Of a DNA stretch of 64,000 nucleotides, positions 33,967 through 43,942 are shown piece by piece. Position 1 is the stretch's first letter, and each line of letters starts with the position of its first letter. The DNA comes from an uncultured Blastocatellia bacterium (lineage in GTDB: Bacteria; Acidobacteriota; Blastocatellia; Chloracidobacteriales; Chloracidobacteriaceae): assembly GCA_937934745.1 (NCBI GenBank), contig CALGZC010000003.1:1-64000 (forward strand). Reading direction: 5' to 3'. The position numbers and the translations under genes are program-made. The notes below the pieces were generated by a model. That model worked only from the letters and a program-made list of their open reading frames with translations, had not been told where the DNA came from and searched no databases.

Positions 33967-35400
33967 TTATGCGCCAACCCGTTGGAGATGAACCAGATTG
34001 TTCACAGGCAAGCCCTTGATCTTTCCGGCCAGGACGACCAACTGTTCCCCGTGCTCAATCCAGCCGAGACGTAGGAGCATCTCCACGCCGGCAGTAAACA
34101 ACTGACCCATATCGCTCGGATTTGGCATAAGCAGCGGCTCAACGCCCCACACCGCAGAAAGCTGTTGATAGACACCGACATGCATTGTGATTGCCGCAAT
34201 ACGCTGCTTCGGACGCAGTAAGGCCAGCGCCCGCGCCATCTTGCCGCCTTCAGTAAAAACCGCAATGACACGCGCGCCGATATTTTCCGCTGCAAAAACG
34301 GCTGCTTCGGACAGCGCCCGCAGTGAAGAAGACCCCTGTAAGCTTACAAATGATTTGCTCATGCCGGCCCGCCAGGACTGCTGCCCGGCGAAGGCTTCTT
34401 CGGTGTAGTCCACAATCCGGCGCATGGTGCGAACAGCTTCGACCGGATATTTTCCGGCGGCCGATTCGGCCGACAGCATAACCGCGTCCGTCCCATCGAG
34501 AATGGCGTTGGCCACATCGGAGGCTTCGGCGCGCGTCGGACGTGGATTCTCAACCATAGACTGGAGCATCTGCGTCGCCGTGATGACGATGCGCCCCTTG
34601 CGATTTGCGTGACGAATGATTTCCTTCTGGAAAATCGGAACACGCTCAGTTTCGGCTTCAACCCCCAGGTCGCCGCGCGCCACCATGACGCCGTCCACAA
34701 TATCGAGGATTTCATCAAGGTGGCTGAGCGCTTCAGGTTTCTCAATTTTGGCAATGAGTGGCGTCCCCCCCCCCAGCTCCACAATGTAGTTCTTGCACTG
34801 TCGGCAGTCTTCCGCCGAACGCACAAAAGACAACGCTACATAGTCCACCCCTTGCGCAAGACCAAACCGCAGATCGTCGCGGTCTTTGTCGGTCAGTGAC
34901 GGCAACGAAGTCGGAATACTGGGCAGATTAATGCCTTTACGTTCGCCCAGCACGCCGCCGTTGAGGATCAAACACTCAACATCGCTACCGTGAATGGCGG
35001 TGACACTCAACTCAATGAGGCCGTCGTCAATCAGAATCCGGTCACCCGGTTTGGCATCATAGGCCAAACTGCTGTAGCTGCAACTAATGCGCTCGGCATT
35101 GCCGGGAATGTCCTCCGGCGTGATGACAATGCGGTTGCCCGTCACCAGGAGGACCGGTTCGCCGCCAATCAGTCGTCCGGTGCGGATTTTAGGTCCACAC
35201 AGGTCAAGTAAAATTGCCAGCGGCTGGTGGAGTTCACCGGCTAGCTGGCGCAGCAAGCGGATCACCTCGGCATGGCCATCGTGTGTACCGTGCGACATAT
35301 TGATACGGGCCACATTAACGCCGGACGTAAGCAATGTACGAAGCACTTCTGGCGTGCATGAAGCCGGGCCGATGGTAGCTACAATTTTGGCGCGCGCCAT
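33967..35400 (-). CDS. pyk: Pyruvate kinase
   Basis: The 477-residue enzyme makes pyruvate and ATP from phosphoenolpyruvate and ADP, the last step of glycolysis. It begins AKIVATIGPAS and has RINMSHGTHDGH, the catalytic Lys region LIAKIEKPEAL, the Mg2+ site MVARGDLGVE and the signature ITATQMLQSM with NAILDGTDAVMLSAESA. A normal C-terminal regulatory domain follows (IGARVIAVFTEGG). It is a single gene with about 90-120 bases on each side. Confidence 0.97.
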   Translation of the reverse strand: MARAKIVATIGPASCTPEVLRTLLTSGVNVARINMSHGTHDGHAEVIRLLRQLAGELHQPLAILLDLCGPKIRTGRLIGGEPVLLVTGNRIVITPEDIPGNAERISCSYSSLAYDAKPGDRILIDDGLIELSVTAIHGSDVECLILNGGVLGERKGINLPSIPTSLPSLTDKDRDDLRFGLAQGVDYVALSFVRSAEDCRQCKNYIVELGGGTPLIAKIEKPEALSHLDEILDIVDGVMVARGDLGVEAETERVPIFQKEIIRHANRKGRIVITATQMLQSMVENPRPTRAEASDVANAILDGTDAVMLSAESAAGKYPVEAVRTMRRIVDYTEEAFAGQQSWRAGMSKSFVSLQGSSSLRALSEAAVFAAENIGARVIAVFTEGGKMARALALLRPKQRIAAITMHVGVYQQLSAVWGVEPLLMPNPSDMGQLFTAGVEMLLRLGWIEHGEQLVVLAGKIKGLPVNNLVHLQRVGA

Positions 35401-35520
35401 AGATCATCCGCTTTCCTTCATCGAGTGGATACACTCAGTGGCCGGAGCATAGCGCATCGGCGCGCGCCGATCACCCTCCGGTCAAGGCCAGGGCAGGTTA
35501 TTCCTGTGTAGCGTCACGGT

Positions 35521-36684
35521 TTATTCGGCGTAATAACCTTTCCGGGCAAATACGCGCCAGTCTTTGGTCTCCCCACCGGAACGTTTGATTTTCACGGTAA
35601 TACTACGAAAGCTCCCATCACGAGATGGGTGAGAGGGGCTGTAAGTGACGATGTACTGGTGGCGTAAATCCGTCTCAATTTGCTGAAATGCTGTGGCGTA
35701 GTCGGCCAGCTGGCGGGGAAAGAAAGCTCGCCCGCCGGTTGCTTCACACAACCGCTCGAGTGTCCGCCGATCCAGGCCGGTGAAGGTAATCCCACCGAAC
35801 CCGTTTGGAACCCCTCCCGGAATGCCGACGGCATAGACCTGGACATCCGAGCGCAACGCCATGTCAATCGCCTCGCTGAGTTTGTACTGACTGGTTGTGT
35901 CCTCTCCATCGGTCAGCAGGATCATCACCCGGCGTCCGGCTTCGCGCGGCAGTATTTCACCGGCAACGACATACACCGCGTCAAACAGGCTCGTGCCAGT
36001 TAGCGAGGGGTCAAGCGGCGGTGTGCCACCATAAACATAGCCGCTAGGCTCAAACCGCACATCGTCAACGGCGCGTTCCAGTGCGGTCACATTACCGGTG
36101 AGTTTGTGGCGTATCTCGATGTCGCGGCGAAACGTGATGATGCTCGCTAAATCCTTTTCCGGGCGTAGCACCTGACGCAGAAACGCCTTGGCAGCCGTTC
36201 GTTGCTCGGCAATGCTGTACTGTTGGCTGCCGCTGATGTCAAACACCAAGGCAAAGGTCAACGGCAAGTCGCTTTCGCGGGTAAACGAAAAAATCTCCTG
36301 CGGCTTACCATCCTCCAGTACTTGGATGTCCTGCGGCGTCAAGTCATTGATATAGCGATTGCGCTTGTCCACAACGGCAAATGGCACCGAAACGAGCTGG
36401 GTTTGAATACTGACGACATCATCTGGTGTCGCTGCACCGGTGCCGGTCTCCGGCGGCACGGCAGATGGCGGACGCTGCAGTTCGGAAGAAGGCGCGGCGG
36501 AAGACTCGGCCGGTGCAGGAGGTCTCGGTTTCGGGAGTTCATACTGCCGCGGAGCCCGCTCCCGCTTCCGCCCACTTTGCGCGGCAGACGGCAACGAGAA
36601 GGCAATCACCAGGGCGACCACTGTGGGGACGGCAGCCAGTCCCCAAATCAGCTGCCGGCACCGTAGTAACGGTACTGTTCTCAC
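35521..36684 (-). CDS. Exported VWFA-domain protein (acidobacterial type)
   Basis: From GTG 36684 the product is 387 residues; GGAAGG lies 8 bases upstream, and a signal peptide follows at once (LIWGLAAVPTVVALVIAFSLPSAAQ). A Pro/Ser-rich stretch leads to LVSVPFAVVDKRNRYINDLTPQDIQVLEDGKPQEI, then a von Willebrand A domain with an intact metal site (DISGSQ, TGTSLFDAV, LLTDGEDTT). The C terminus has YIVTYSPSHPSRDGSFRSI. This architecture is abundant in Acidobacteriota; the function is unknown but binding of a surface or envelope partner is likely. The frame is open upstream to ATG 36762, without homology. Confidence 0.85.
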   Translation of the reverse strand: MRTVPLLRCRQLIWGLAAVPTVVALVIAFSLPSAAQSGRKRERAPRQYELPKPRPPAPAESSAAPSSELQRPPSAVPPETGTGAATPDDVVSIQTQLVSVPFAVVDKRNRYINDLTPQDIQVLEDGKPQEIFSFTRESDLPLTFALVFDISGSQQYSIAEQRTAAKAFLRQVLRPEKDLASIITFRRDIEIRHKLTGNVTALERAVDDVRFEPSGYVYGGTPPLDPSLTGTSLFDAVYVVAGEILPREAGRRVMILLTDGEDTTSQYKLSEAIDMALRSDVQVYAVGIPGGVPNGFGGITFTGLDRRTLERLCEATGGRAFFPRQLADYATAFQQIETDLRHQYIVTYSPSHPSRDGSFRSITVKIKRSGGETKDWRVFARKGYYAE

Positions 36685-36773
36685 CTTTGCTTCCTTCCCG
36701 CTCCCAAATGTCGCGGGGCCTGACCCACCCACAGGAGCGCTGCGAACTGCGCCGCAAACCATTCCCCTGCTTA

Positions 36774-37973
36774 CTATTCTATGATGAAACGCTCATCAGG
36801 AAAGGGATGTAAGTTGTACTCACTAGCCATACTGCGGGCGTAAGCGCCGGCATCGGCGACCGCCAGCCAGTCCCCTTCTTGTACGTCGGTTAGCTCAATG
36901 CCCTGCGCCAAAAAGTCGGACGACTCACACAGCGGCCCAACTACATCGACCGTGTGCGCCGGCATGGGACGCCGGACCAAGGGCAAAATGCGGTGGTGCG
37001 CTTGGTACAGGGCCGGGCGAATGAGGTGATGCATACCGGTATTGACAATGACAAAGGTCTTGTAGGGGGTTGTTTTGACGTATTCTACCCGGGTCAACAA
37101 AATGCCGCAGCGCGCCACAAGGAAGCGCCCCGGCTCAAAGAGAACCTCCTCCGCCATACCCATCACACCCTGCCGCACCACTGTAGCATAGCGTGCGAAA
37201 TTGACCGTTTCGCGGTGCTCATCTCCGGTGTCATAGTAAATGCCAAAACCGCCGCCGACATCAAACGTGGCCAGGGCGAAACCGTGTTCGCGCATTGCAT
37301 TGACCAGCGGGCGTGTGTTGCGTAGCGCTACAGCGAAGTTCTCAACGTCAACAATCTGCGAGCCGATATGCAGTGACACACCGACAACCTGCACCCAACG
37401 GCCGGCTTGCTGAGCCAGCGCCAAACACGCCATCACCGCCTCGGCGTCAATCCCGAACTTATGACTCCGAAAACCGGTCGCAATGTAGGGATGTGTTTCG
37501 GCATCGACGGAGGGATTGAATCGGAAGGCCACGCGCGCCGGCCGGCGCAATGCCTCGGCTAAGGCGATGATCCGGCGCATCTCACCGACCGATTCGACGT
37601 TGATCTGCTTAATGCCGGCGCTAATCGCCAACCGTAGCTCTGCCTCCGACTTGCCAACACCTGAAAAAATAATCCGCTCCGGCGGCATGCCGCACGCTAG
37701 CGCCCGCCGCAACTCGCCCCCCGAAACAACGTCCGCCCCGCCGCCCAGCTCAACGATGCGCCGCAGGAAGATCGGGTGGGCATTGGCCTTCACGGCGTAG
37801 TGAATCGTATGGCGGAGGTCGGCAAACGCGGCTCTAAAATCTTCATAGCGTTTTGTAAAGTGACGTAGGTCGTAGAGATAACAGGGGCCCTCCAACGAGG
37901 CCACGACCTCCGTCAGACAGATGCGCCGGTCAAGACCAAACCACAGTCGGTCATTGATGTAATCAAGTAGCAT
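36774..37973 (-). CDS. lysA: Diaminopimelate decarboxylase
   Basis: The 399-residue PLP enzyme makes L-lysine from meso-diaminopimelate. The PLP lysine is Lys62 in YAVKAN, the phosphate-binding glycines are in DVGGGFGI, and GPLCESSDFLA provides the substrate-side Cys and Glu. SLHIGSQI and FEPGRFLVA are also standard. It belongs to the fold III decarboxylases, and the CESxD motif favours LysA over ornithine or arginine decarboxylases. ATG 37973 or ATG 37988 may start it. Confidence 0.9.
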   Translation of the reverse strand: MLLDYINDRLWFGLDRRICLTEVVASLEGPCYLYDLRHFTKRYEDFRAAFADLRHTIHYAVKANAHPIFLRRIVELGGGADVVSGGELRRALACGMPPERIIFSGVGKSEAELRLAISAGIKQINVESVGEMRRIIALAEALRRPARVAFRFNPSVDAETHPYIATGFRSHKFGIDAEAVMACLALAQQAGRWVQVVGVSLHIGSQIVDVENFAVALRNTRPLVNAMREHGFALATFDVGGGFGIYYDTGDEHRETVNFARYATVVRQGVMGMAEEVLFEPGRFLVARCGILLTRVEYVKTTPYKTFVIVNTGMHHLIRPALYQAHHRILPLVRRPMPAHTVDVVGPLCESSDFLAQGIELTDVQEGDWLAVADAGAYARSMASEYNLHPFPDERFIIE

Positions 37974-38006
37974 GCAACACCCAAACATGCGCCCGGCGCT
38001 GTTTGC

Positions 38007-38411
38007 CTAGTACCGCCCCGTTGCATCCGAAGCTTCAGCATTGACTTCCCAGTTGTAGGTGTACACGAAAAAGTTAATCGGCTCGGTATATTGGACGTTG
38101 AGAATGACCTTGCCGCCTTGCCGCTTCAACGTAAACTTTGCATCTTCAGGCACTTGAAACTCATTGCTGATCTTTGACCACTGGGTTTCAAGCTCTTTCT
38201 CCGTGATGAATCCCTTGGCCCCAATTGCGTGTTTACGCGCCAGTTCGGCCAGCTCATTTTTGACATTCTGTTCACGCCAATAAACCGGCAAGATCTTGAA
38301 CAGAATAAAACCAATGATGGCAACGACCGCCAACACACCAAAAAATTGAGCCTGGGCGTCACCACGCTCATTCTTTCGCGCCGGACAACGCAGCTTGTTG
38401 TGTCTGCTCAT
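38007..38411 (-). CDS. Small single-pass membrane protein, possibly DUF4845-like
   Basis: The 134-residue protein has one membrane helix (about 23-42, FFGVLAVVAIIGFILFKILPVY) after a basic N terminus and a soluble C-terminal part with a helix (NVKNELAELARKHA) and beta strands (AKFTLKRQGGKVILNVQYTEPI). The layout resembles DUF4845 proteins, which sit beside signal peptidase or pilus genes in other bacteria; I am not sure of the match. Start ATG 38411 has GGAGGGG upstream. It is followed by lysA after 33 bases. Confidence 0.65.
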   Translation of the reverse strand: MSRHNKLRCPARKNERGDAQAQFFGVLAVVAIIGFILFKILPVYWREQNVKNELAELARKHAIGAKGFITEKELETQWSKISNEFQVPEDAKFTLKRQGGKVILNVQYTEPINFFVYTYNWEVNAEASDATGRY

Positions 38412-38725
38412 GCAGAACGTCCCCTCCTGGCCGTTCACGAATACGGCCCGAACCGTAGATAAACCTTGTGCCGTAGACGTTTGTCACCGTTTTTGCCATT
38501 TGTTGTTGGTTGCCCTGTATCATACCCGGCGAACTAACCTGTGCCTAGTCCTGAACCCACTACCTATCAGTTTTTGCAAGTCAATTTTTGCAAGCGATGG
38601 TTTCGTTTTGAGACGTACACTTACCTTGACCTTGGTTGAGCTGTCCGCCCATAATTTCACTGCTCTGCGTTGCGTACCGCCGCTTCTCCCCGTCGGCGTT
38701 GATTTCTTTCCGTCACTATGAACTC
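38412..38725. other. Divergent intergenic region with near-perfect 14-bp tandem repeat
   Basis: No gene seen. TCAGTTTTTGCAAG (38567-38580) is followed at once by TCAATTTTTGCAAG (38581-38594), differing at one base. The pair lies 32 bases upstream of the -35 of the resB promoter, the right place for an activator site. Confidence 0.5.
38626..38655 (+). promoter_or_regulatory. Sigma-70-type promoter of resB
   Basis: TTGACC (38626-38631) and CATAAT (38650-38655) are separated by 18 bases, each matching five of six consensus positions. Transcription would start near 38662, about 64 bases before the resB ATG. Confidence 0.5.
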
Positions 38726-40360
38726 ATGAACGTCTCCACCGAAACACCAGCAGGTCCGGCCGAAATTGCACCGGTTACAGCCCCTGCACCGCCATCTACC
38801 CCACGCCGGCTCCCCGCCGGTTCACGCCGCTCCTTGGGGGAACGCATCCTGCACAGGACACTACAGTTGCTCAGTTCCGTTAAGGTCGGTGTGTTTCTTC
38901 TGGGCGTCCTGATTGTTGCCTCGGTGTTGGGAACGGTGATTATCCAAAAGGGCACTACCGGGTTTGCGGAATACTATGCCAGCCTTCTCCCGGCTGAGCG
39001 GGAGTTATACGGCTTTTTGGGGCTGTTTGACATCTATCACACCCGCTGGTTTAACCTGCTTTTACTCACGGTCAGCCTCAACATCGTTCTGTCCTCGATG
39101 GACTACTTCCCGGCAGCCTGGCGTTATGTCAGTAAGCCCATCGTCAAGATCAACCAGGCGTTTGTCGGCCGCCAACCGTTTCGGCAGGTCGCCATCGCCC
39201 AACCCGAACTCGTAGCAGCACTCAAAGCGGCGGCAGCGGCACAGCTGCAGCCCTGGATGTACCGCTTGCTGCCTGTCGGGGCGGTGTACCGGGTTGTCGA
39301 AACAACCAGCCCCCACACCGGCAGTGTGACGATCCTGACCGAGTGCCATGCCTGGAACCGGTTGACCGCCTATGGGGTTCATTTGGCGCTGCTGACGATC
39401 TTCGCCGGTGCATTAGTTGGAGGTCTCTTCGGCCACAAGGGCACGGTGCGGATGGTACCGGGGCAGGCGGCAAATACTTTTGTGAGCTTTGGTGCGCCGG
39501 ACGAGCCGGCGCAGGCATTTGCCATGCCTTTCACTCTGGTGTGTACGGACATCGAGCAGAACCTCCTCGATCCGCGCAAGCCTGACTTGAGCGCTGCCAA
39601 CACGCTTGATTGGCACACACGTGTCCTCATCAAGGACACCGAGCGACAGGTGGAAATTCCGGCGCACATCCACCTCAACCACCCCTTTGACTACCGTGGT
39701 TACCGTTTTTTCCAAGCCAGCTTTGATAATTTTGGCAGCGCCCGTACGGTGACAGTTGCACTGCGTTCAACTGCAGGTGATGTGGACACACGCGCACATA
39801 CCGTCGGCCGCGAGCCAACTGATATTCCCGGCCTCGGCCGTGTCCGGCTGGCGGATTTTATCCCCGACGTCACCTTCCAGGGCGGACAGGTACGCAGCGC
39901 CAGTGGTGAGTACCGACGCCCGATGGCCGTCCTGGACGTTCTTGGCGACAACCCACGTCAACTCTACGCCTTCCCCAGTGAAATACTGGAAACCCTTGGC
40001 AACGCCCCTTTCCTGAAGGCAAAAACGGAAACTGAAAACGTACGCCTAGTCCTGACCGACTTTGAGAAGGTATCGAGCGGTCACATCCTACAAGTTCAGT
40101 ATGATCCCGGTGTCACAACTGTTTATCTCGGCTCGGCACTCCTGATTGTTGCGCTCTGGCTGGTATTCTTCTTTGCGCACCAACGGCTCTGGATTCTCGT
40201 TGAACCGTTGCCGGACGGTGCGACGCGCATTAGCCTAGCCGGCAGCACCAATCGAAATCGCCTTGCCTTTGAAAAACGATTTCAAGCGGTGGCAACACAA
40301 CTCATGGCGGCATCCAGCGTGGCGACGCTGGCAAATTCTTCGGCGCTGGACGCCCTGTAA
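38726..40360 (+). CDS. resB: ResB/Ccs1-type cytochrome c biogenesis protein
   Basis: The 544-residue membrane protein has the ResB layout: N-terminal Pro-rich cytoplasmic tail, helices at about 52-72 (VGVFLLGVLIVASVLGTVI) and about 107-127 (WFNLLLLTVSLNIVLSS), a third near LTAYGVHLALLTIFAGALVGG, a large periplasmic part, and a last helix near VYLGSALLIVALWLVFFFAHQ. ResB works with ResC/CcsA to move heme and attach it to apocytochromes c in system II. No ccsA is adjacent. It fits the cytochrome c genes seen at 26 kb. A VWA gene starts within ten bases of its stop. Confidence 0.88.
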   Translation: MNVSTETPAGPAEIAPVTAPAPPSTPRRLPAGSRRSLGERILHRTLQLLSSVKVGVFLLGVLIVASVLGTVIIQKGTTGFAEYYASLLPAERELYGFLGLFDIYHTRWFNLLLLTVSLNIVLSSMDYFPAAWRYVSKPIVKINQAFVGRQPFRQVAIAQPELVAALKAAAAAQLQPWMYRLLPVGAVYRVVETTSPHTGSVTILTECHAWNRLTAYGVHLALLTIFAGALVGGLFGHKGTVRMVPGQAANTFVSFGAPDEPAQAFAMPFTLVCTDIEQNLLDPRKPDLSAANTLDWHTRVLIKDTERQVEIPAHIHLNHPFDYRGYRFFQASFDNFGSARTVTVALRSTAGDVDTRAHTVGREPTDIPGLGRVRLADFIPDVTFQGGQVRSASGEYRRPMAVLDVLGDNPRQLYAFPSEILETLGNAPFLKAKTETENVRLVLTDFEKVSSGHILQVQYDPGVTTVYLGSALLIVALWLVFFFAHQRLWILVEPLPDGATRISLAGSTNRNRLAFEKRFQAVATQLMAASSVATLANSSALDAL

Positions 40361-40369
40361 ACAGTGACT

Positions 40370-43300
40370 ATGGCCGAATCTCAGCTCCGAGCCAAGCTCC
40401 GCCAGTTGTTTAGAGGTAGTGATGCGACCGAAGCGGAGCAAATCGTGCCCCGCTTGGCCGGTATTCCCACCGAGTGTCTTCTGTTTCTGACCGGCATCGG
40501 CGCGGGACTGGCCGGGTTATCCCCCCGTACGGCGCTCGAGTTTTTTCGGGTGACGCCGGAGGTGGCTGCGCAACTCACCGCGTTGGAATTACAAGCCTGG
40601 GGCGAATGTGGTAAGCGCATCGCCGCGACCAACGTCGAGGTCGCATGTGATTTTTTTCGCGCCAGCCCACATGTCTTGGAAGCGCTCCCGGCTGCCTACC
40701 GACTCAGCGCCGTCACCGTGACAACACGCCAGAGTACGCTGTCGAGCCGCGCAGCGGTCGAGACCTTCAAGCTGTTTCCAGCGGTTATTACCCAACTGGA
40801 CAGTTTACCGGCGCTGCCGCACTTGCTCGCCATTGTGAGCGAGGTCGCCCGTCATTCAGTACGGCACAGTCAGGACCTACTGCGCCAAGCGCCGGCCGTA
40901 ATTGCCCACATCCGTGCGTTTGACACACCCGACCAAGCCCTGCTCCGGCAGCTCCTTGACCTGACGGCCGTATTCGCCTACCGGGCCGGCGGAACGGCGG
41001 CTGAGTTTTTCCTGGCTACGCCGGGATTCCTCACCGACCGCACCCACCCGCACTTAAATTTGCTACTGGAGCACACACAGGTGTTTCTGGAACGCAGCGG
41101 CGGCTTGGCACTGCACTACCTACGGGCGGCAACGGCAGTCGTCCAGCAAACCGGGCGCCCTGGCTATGACGCTTGGCAGCCGTTGGCACTCGCCATGTGT
41201 GCGCAAGGCAACAACAACAGTTACCAGTTTCTCAAACTGACGCCAGAAGTCGTCAGTGTGTTGGCGGCGGCCAAAACCGGAAACCATCTGCGTGCGGCAT
41301 TTTTGCTGCTGTGTGATACCGTCAAAACCATTGACCAGTTCGACCGCCTAACGGCCCTGGAGTGTTTTAAGTCGGCCCCGCTGGCGCTTCGCCAGTCGAG
41401 TATCGAGCGCTTTCGCGACTGGGCGCTGGCTGGCATCACCCGCTGCCGGCAGGACGGCCGGGTGGCAAAAGCCTACTACGGACTCCAGTCGCGTGCGAGC
41501 CGCGAGGCGCTCAACGGGAGCGCACAACCACCTAGCGTCACGTTGGACACGGTGGCGACCGTTCTCCGCCTGTACGTCGAAGGGCTGACTGGTCGCTCCG
41601 TCACAATTGCCCCTTTGTCGAATACGCCGGAGCAAGCGCCGCTGGGGGACGGCCAGGTTATTCAACTGCCGCACTGCGTGAGCGACTTTGAGGACGAGGA
41701 ATCGAACTTTCGGCTCTACAAGGTCCTCGCTGCTCACGGTGCAGGACAGATTGAGTACGGTACCCACGCCACCAACACCTCGGAGTTGCTGGCGCTTCTG
41801 CAGGAATTTCAACTGGCTTTTAGCCCTGACGGTTCCCGCGCGACGCAGGCAGGGCCGGTCACATACCGCACAGTGCTCAGGCAGTTCCCCGACCCGGAAA
41901 CGGCAACGCACCTCTTCACCATTCTTGAGAACGGGCGTATTGACCGCCGGTTGCGGCGCGACTACCGTGGTCTCCGCCGCGACCTTGACTTCATCGCAGA
42001 CCGCCTTCGTGCGACACGTCCACCGGTGCGACAACTCCCGCCGGAACGGCAGTGGATCGAAGTGTTGTTTCGGCTCGCCCTGTGCGGTGGTGTAGATGAT
42101 GCCACACGCCGGGAATTGTCAGTTGTGGTGACAACGCTCGAGCAGATCACGACGGCCTACCTTGACACCCCGACAGCGGCACTAACGGATACCCTGTGGG
42201 CAACCCGGCGCATCTACGAACTCCTGGAGCAGCTTCAATCGGCTGACTCAGCCGAAGCATCTGTGGCACAACCCAGTCAGCAACCCGACGATGCGCCCGG
42301 CGAAACGGGCGCCGGCGAAGTCAGCGAACCACGCTCCGCGATACTCACAGCGGCGCAGCCGACGCAGGCTGGGCACAGTTTAGAACGCTGGGCGCAACAG
42401 CACGCTGCGCCGCCGGCAGAGAACTTGGCAGCACACTGGCTACGTGATGGGGTCACTGCCAACGAACAGCCCTTGGAAGCCACCGATCGGGCGTTTTTGT
42501 ACGATGAGTGGGATCGTGAACTGGGTGACTACCGGGTTGCTTGGTGCCGTGTTATTGAACGCCATCCGGTTCCCGGCACACGGGCATTTGTCGAGATGAC
42601 ACGCACCCGTTACCGGGGCCTCATCGCTTCCATTCGCCATCAGTTCCAACTGATGAAGCCGGAGGCCCTCCACCGCATCACCGGCGAAGTGGATGGCGAA
42701 GCCTTTGACCTGGATGCAGTCATTGACCGCCAAATTGATCGGCGCGCCTCCCTCTCCGGCAACGAACGGTTGTATGTCAAGCACCTACGGCGGAGCCGTA
42801 GCGTTGCCGTCGCATTTCTCCTTGATATGTCGAGTTCAACTGCACGCACCATGACGCGCCACCCTCAGATGCCGTACAGCCGCCCAGGGCGACGCATCAT
42901 TGATATTGAAAAGGAAGGGCTTGTCATCATGAACGAAGCCCTCGAAGCCGTCGGCGACAGCTACGCGATCTACGGCTTTACCAGCGAGGGGCGGCGCAAT
43001 GTCCGCTTCTACGTTGTCAAGGACTTTGATGAACGCTACAACGCCGACATTGAAGCACGTATTGGCGGCATCACCTACCAAAACAACACCCGGTTGGGCG
43101 CAGCAGTACGGCATGCGGCGGCAAAACTGCGCCTCTGCGAGGCACGCACTAAGCTGCTTATTTTGCTGTCTGATGGTCGTCCATACGACCATGACTACGG
43201 CGACGCCCGCTATGCACGCGAAGACACGAAGCAGGCCCTAGGTGATGCGCGTCAAGCCGGCATTACGCCGTTTTGTATCACCATTGAGCGTAACGCCGAC

Positions 43301-43405
43301 CACGAACTCAAGGAGTTGTACGGCAATGTCGGCTACACGGTCATTGACGATGTACTTAGCCTGCCGGAGAAACTACCCGGGATTTACCGCCGGCTAACGA
43401 CCTGA
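40370..43405 (+). CDS. NorD-like VWA protein with eight N-terminal ~37-residue helical repeats
   Basis: The protein is about 1011 residues (ATG 40370; GTG 40364 is an alternative). The N-terminal third has eight repeats of the pattern A-x-x-FF-+-x-(T/A/S)P-x-V-x-x-x-L: [86 protein letters not shown] and [11 protein letters not shown], mostly 37-38 residues apart. A middle part contains [12 protein letters not shown] and a disordered acidic stretch. The C terminus is a VWA domain like that of NorD, with metal site DMSSST (about 819-824) and [20 protein letters not shown]. NorD-type proteins act with MoxR AAA+ ATPases to activate enzymes; no such ATPase is nearby. Confidence 0.82.
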   Translation: MAESQLRAKLRQLFRGSDATEAEQIVPRLAGIPTECLLFLTGIGAGLAGLSPRTALEFFRVTPEVAAQLTALELQAWGECGKRIAATNVEVACDFFRASPHVLEALPAAYRLSAVTVTTRQSTLSSRAAVETFKLFPAVITQLDSLPALPHLLAIVSEVARHSVRHSQDLLRQAPAVIAHIRAFDTPDQALLRQLLDLTAVFAYRAGGTAAEFFLATPGFLTDRTHPHLNLLLEHTQVFLERSGGLALHYLRAATAVVQQTGRPGYDAWQPLALAMCAQGNNNSYQFLKLTPEVVSVLAAAKTGNHLRAAFLLLCDTVKTIDQFDRLTALECFKSAPLALRQSSIERFRDWALAGITRCRQDGRVAKAYYGLQSRASREALNGSAQPPSVTLDTVATVLRLYVEGLTGRSVTIAPLSNTPEQAPLGDGQVIQLPHCVSDFEDEESNFRLYKVLAAHGAGQIEYGTHATNTSELLALLQEFQLAFSPDGSRATQAGPVTYRTVLRQFPDPETATHLFTILENGRIDRRLRRDYRGLRRDLDFIADRLRATRPPVRQLPPERQWIEVLFRLALCGGVDDATRRELSVVVTTLEQITTAYLDTPTAALTDTLWATRRIYELLEQLQSADSAEASVAQPSQQPDDAPGETGAGEVSEPRSAILTAAQPTQAGHSLERWAQQHAAPPAENLAAHWLRDGVTANEQPLEATDRAFLYDEWDRELGDYRVAWCRVIERHPVPGTRAFVEMTRTRYRGLIASIRHQFQLMKPEALHRITGEVDGEAFDLDAVIDRQIDRRASLSGNERLYVKHLRRSRSVAVAFLLDMSSSTARTMTRHPQMPYSRPGRRIIDIEKEGLVIMNEALEAVGDSYAIYGFTSEGRRNVRFYVVKDFDERYNADIEARIGGITYQNNTRLGAAVRHAAAKLRLCEARTKLLILLSDGRPYDHDYGDARYAREDTKQALGDARQAGITPFCITIERNADHELKELYGNVGYTVIDDVLSLPEKLPGIYRRLTT

Positions 43406-43433
43406 ACCGGTGTCGACAGGACACCTGACGGCG

Positions 43434-43907
43434 ATGGTAGTTGTTTCGGGTGGACAGACCGGCGTAGATCGGGCAGCGCTTGATGCAGCGCGCCAGGTTG
43501 GTTTGGCCTGCGGGGGTTGGTGTCCAAAGGGTCGCTGGGCCGAAGACGGTCCACTGCCGGACGTGTATCCGTTGCTTGAAACCCCGACGGCTGCCCCGGA
43601 GCAGCGCACCGAATGGAACGTCCGGGACAGCCACGCAACACTGATCTTGATTGAGGATGAACTCAGCGGAGGAACGGACTTGACCGTGCAGTGCACGCTG
43701 CGGCTGCGCCGACCATGCGCCCTGATCACCCTCCAACTGCCTGAAGCAGCGCAACTGGTCTTCGCCTGGATTCAGACCGTGCGTCCGTTGCGCCTCAACG
43801 TTGCCGGACCACGGGAAAGCGAAGCTCCCGGCATCTATGCCTGTAGCTACAGGCTCTTGACGCAGGTTTTCCACTCGGTAAAAGTCTCGTTGCCCCTGTC
43901 GCCATAG
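43434..43907 (+). CDS. Putative molybdenum carrier protein (YpsA/SLOG-like Rossmann)
   Basis: The 157-residue protein starts [18 protein letters not shown], which is the Gly-rich nucleotide loop of the molybdenum carrier/YpsA-like group, then [39 protein letters not shown] and [12 protein letters not shown]. Related proteins bind molybdate-pyranopterin compounds or nucleotides; the name rests on family resemblance only. A GTG at 43410 would add eight residues outside the fold. It stands between the VWA gene and an ABC ATPase gene on the same strand. Confidence 0.75.
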   Translation: MVVVSGGQTGVDRAALDAARQVGLACGGWCPKGRWAEDGPLPDVYPLLETPTAAPEQRTEWNVRDSHATLILIEDELSGGTDLTVQCTLRLRRPCALITLQLPEAAQLVFAWIQTVRPLRLNVAGPRESEAPGIYACSYRLLTQVFHSVKVSLPLSP

Positions 43908-43942
43908 ACTCCAAACGTTCTTTCGTCCCACCACTGACCGTG

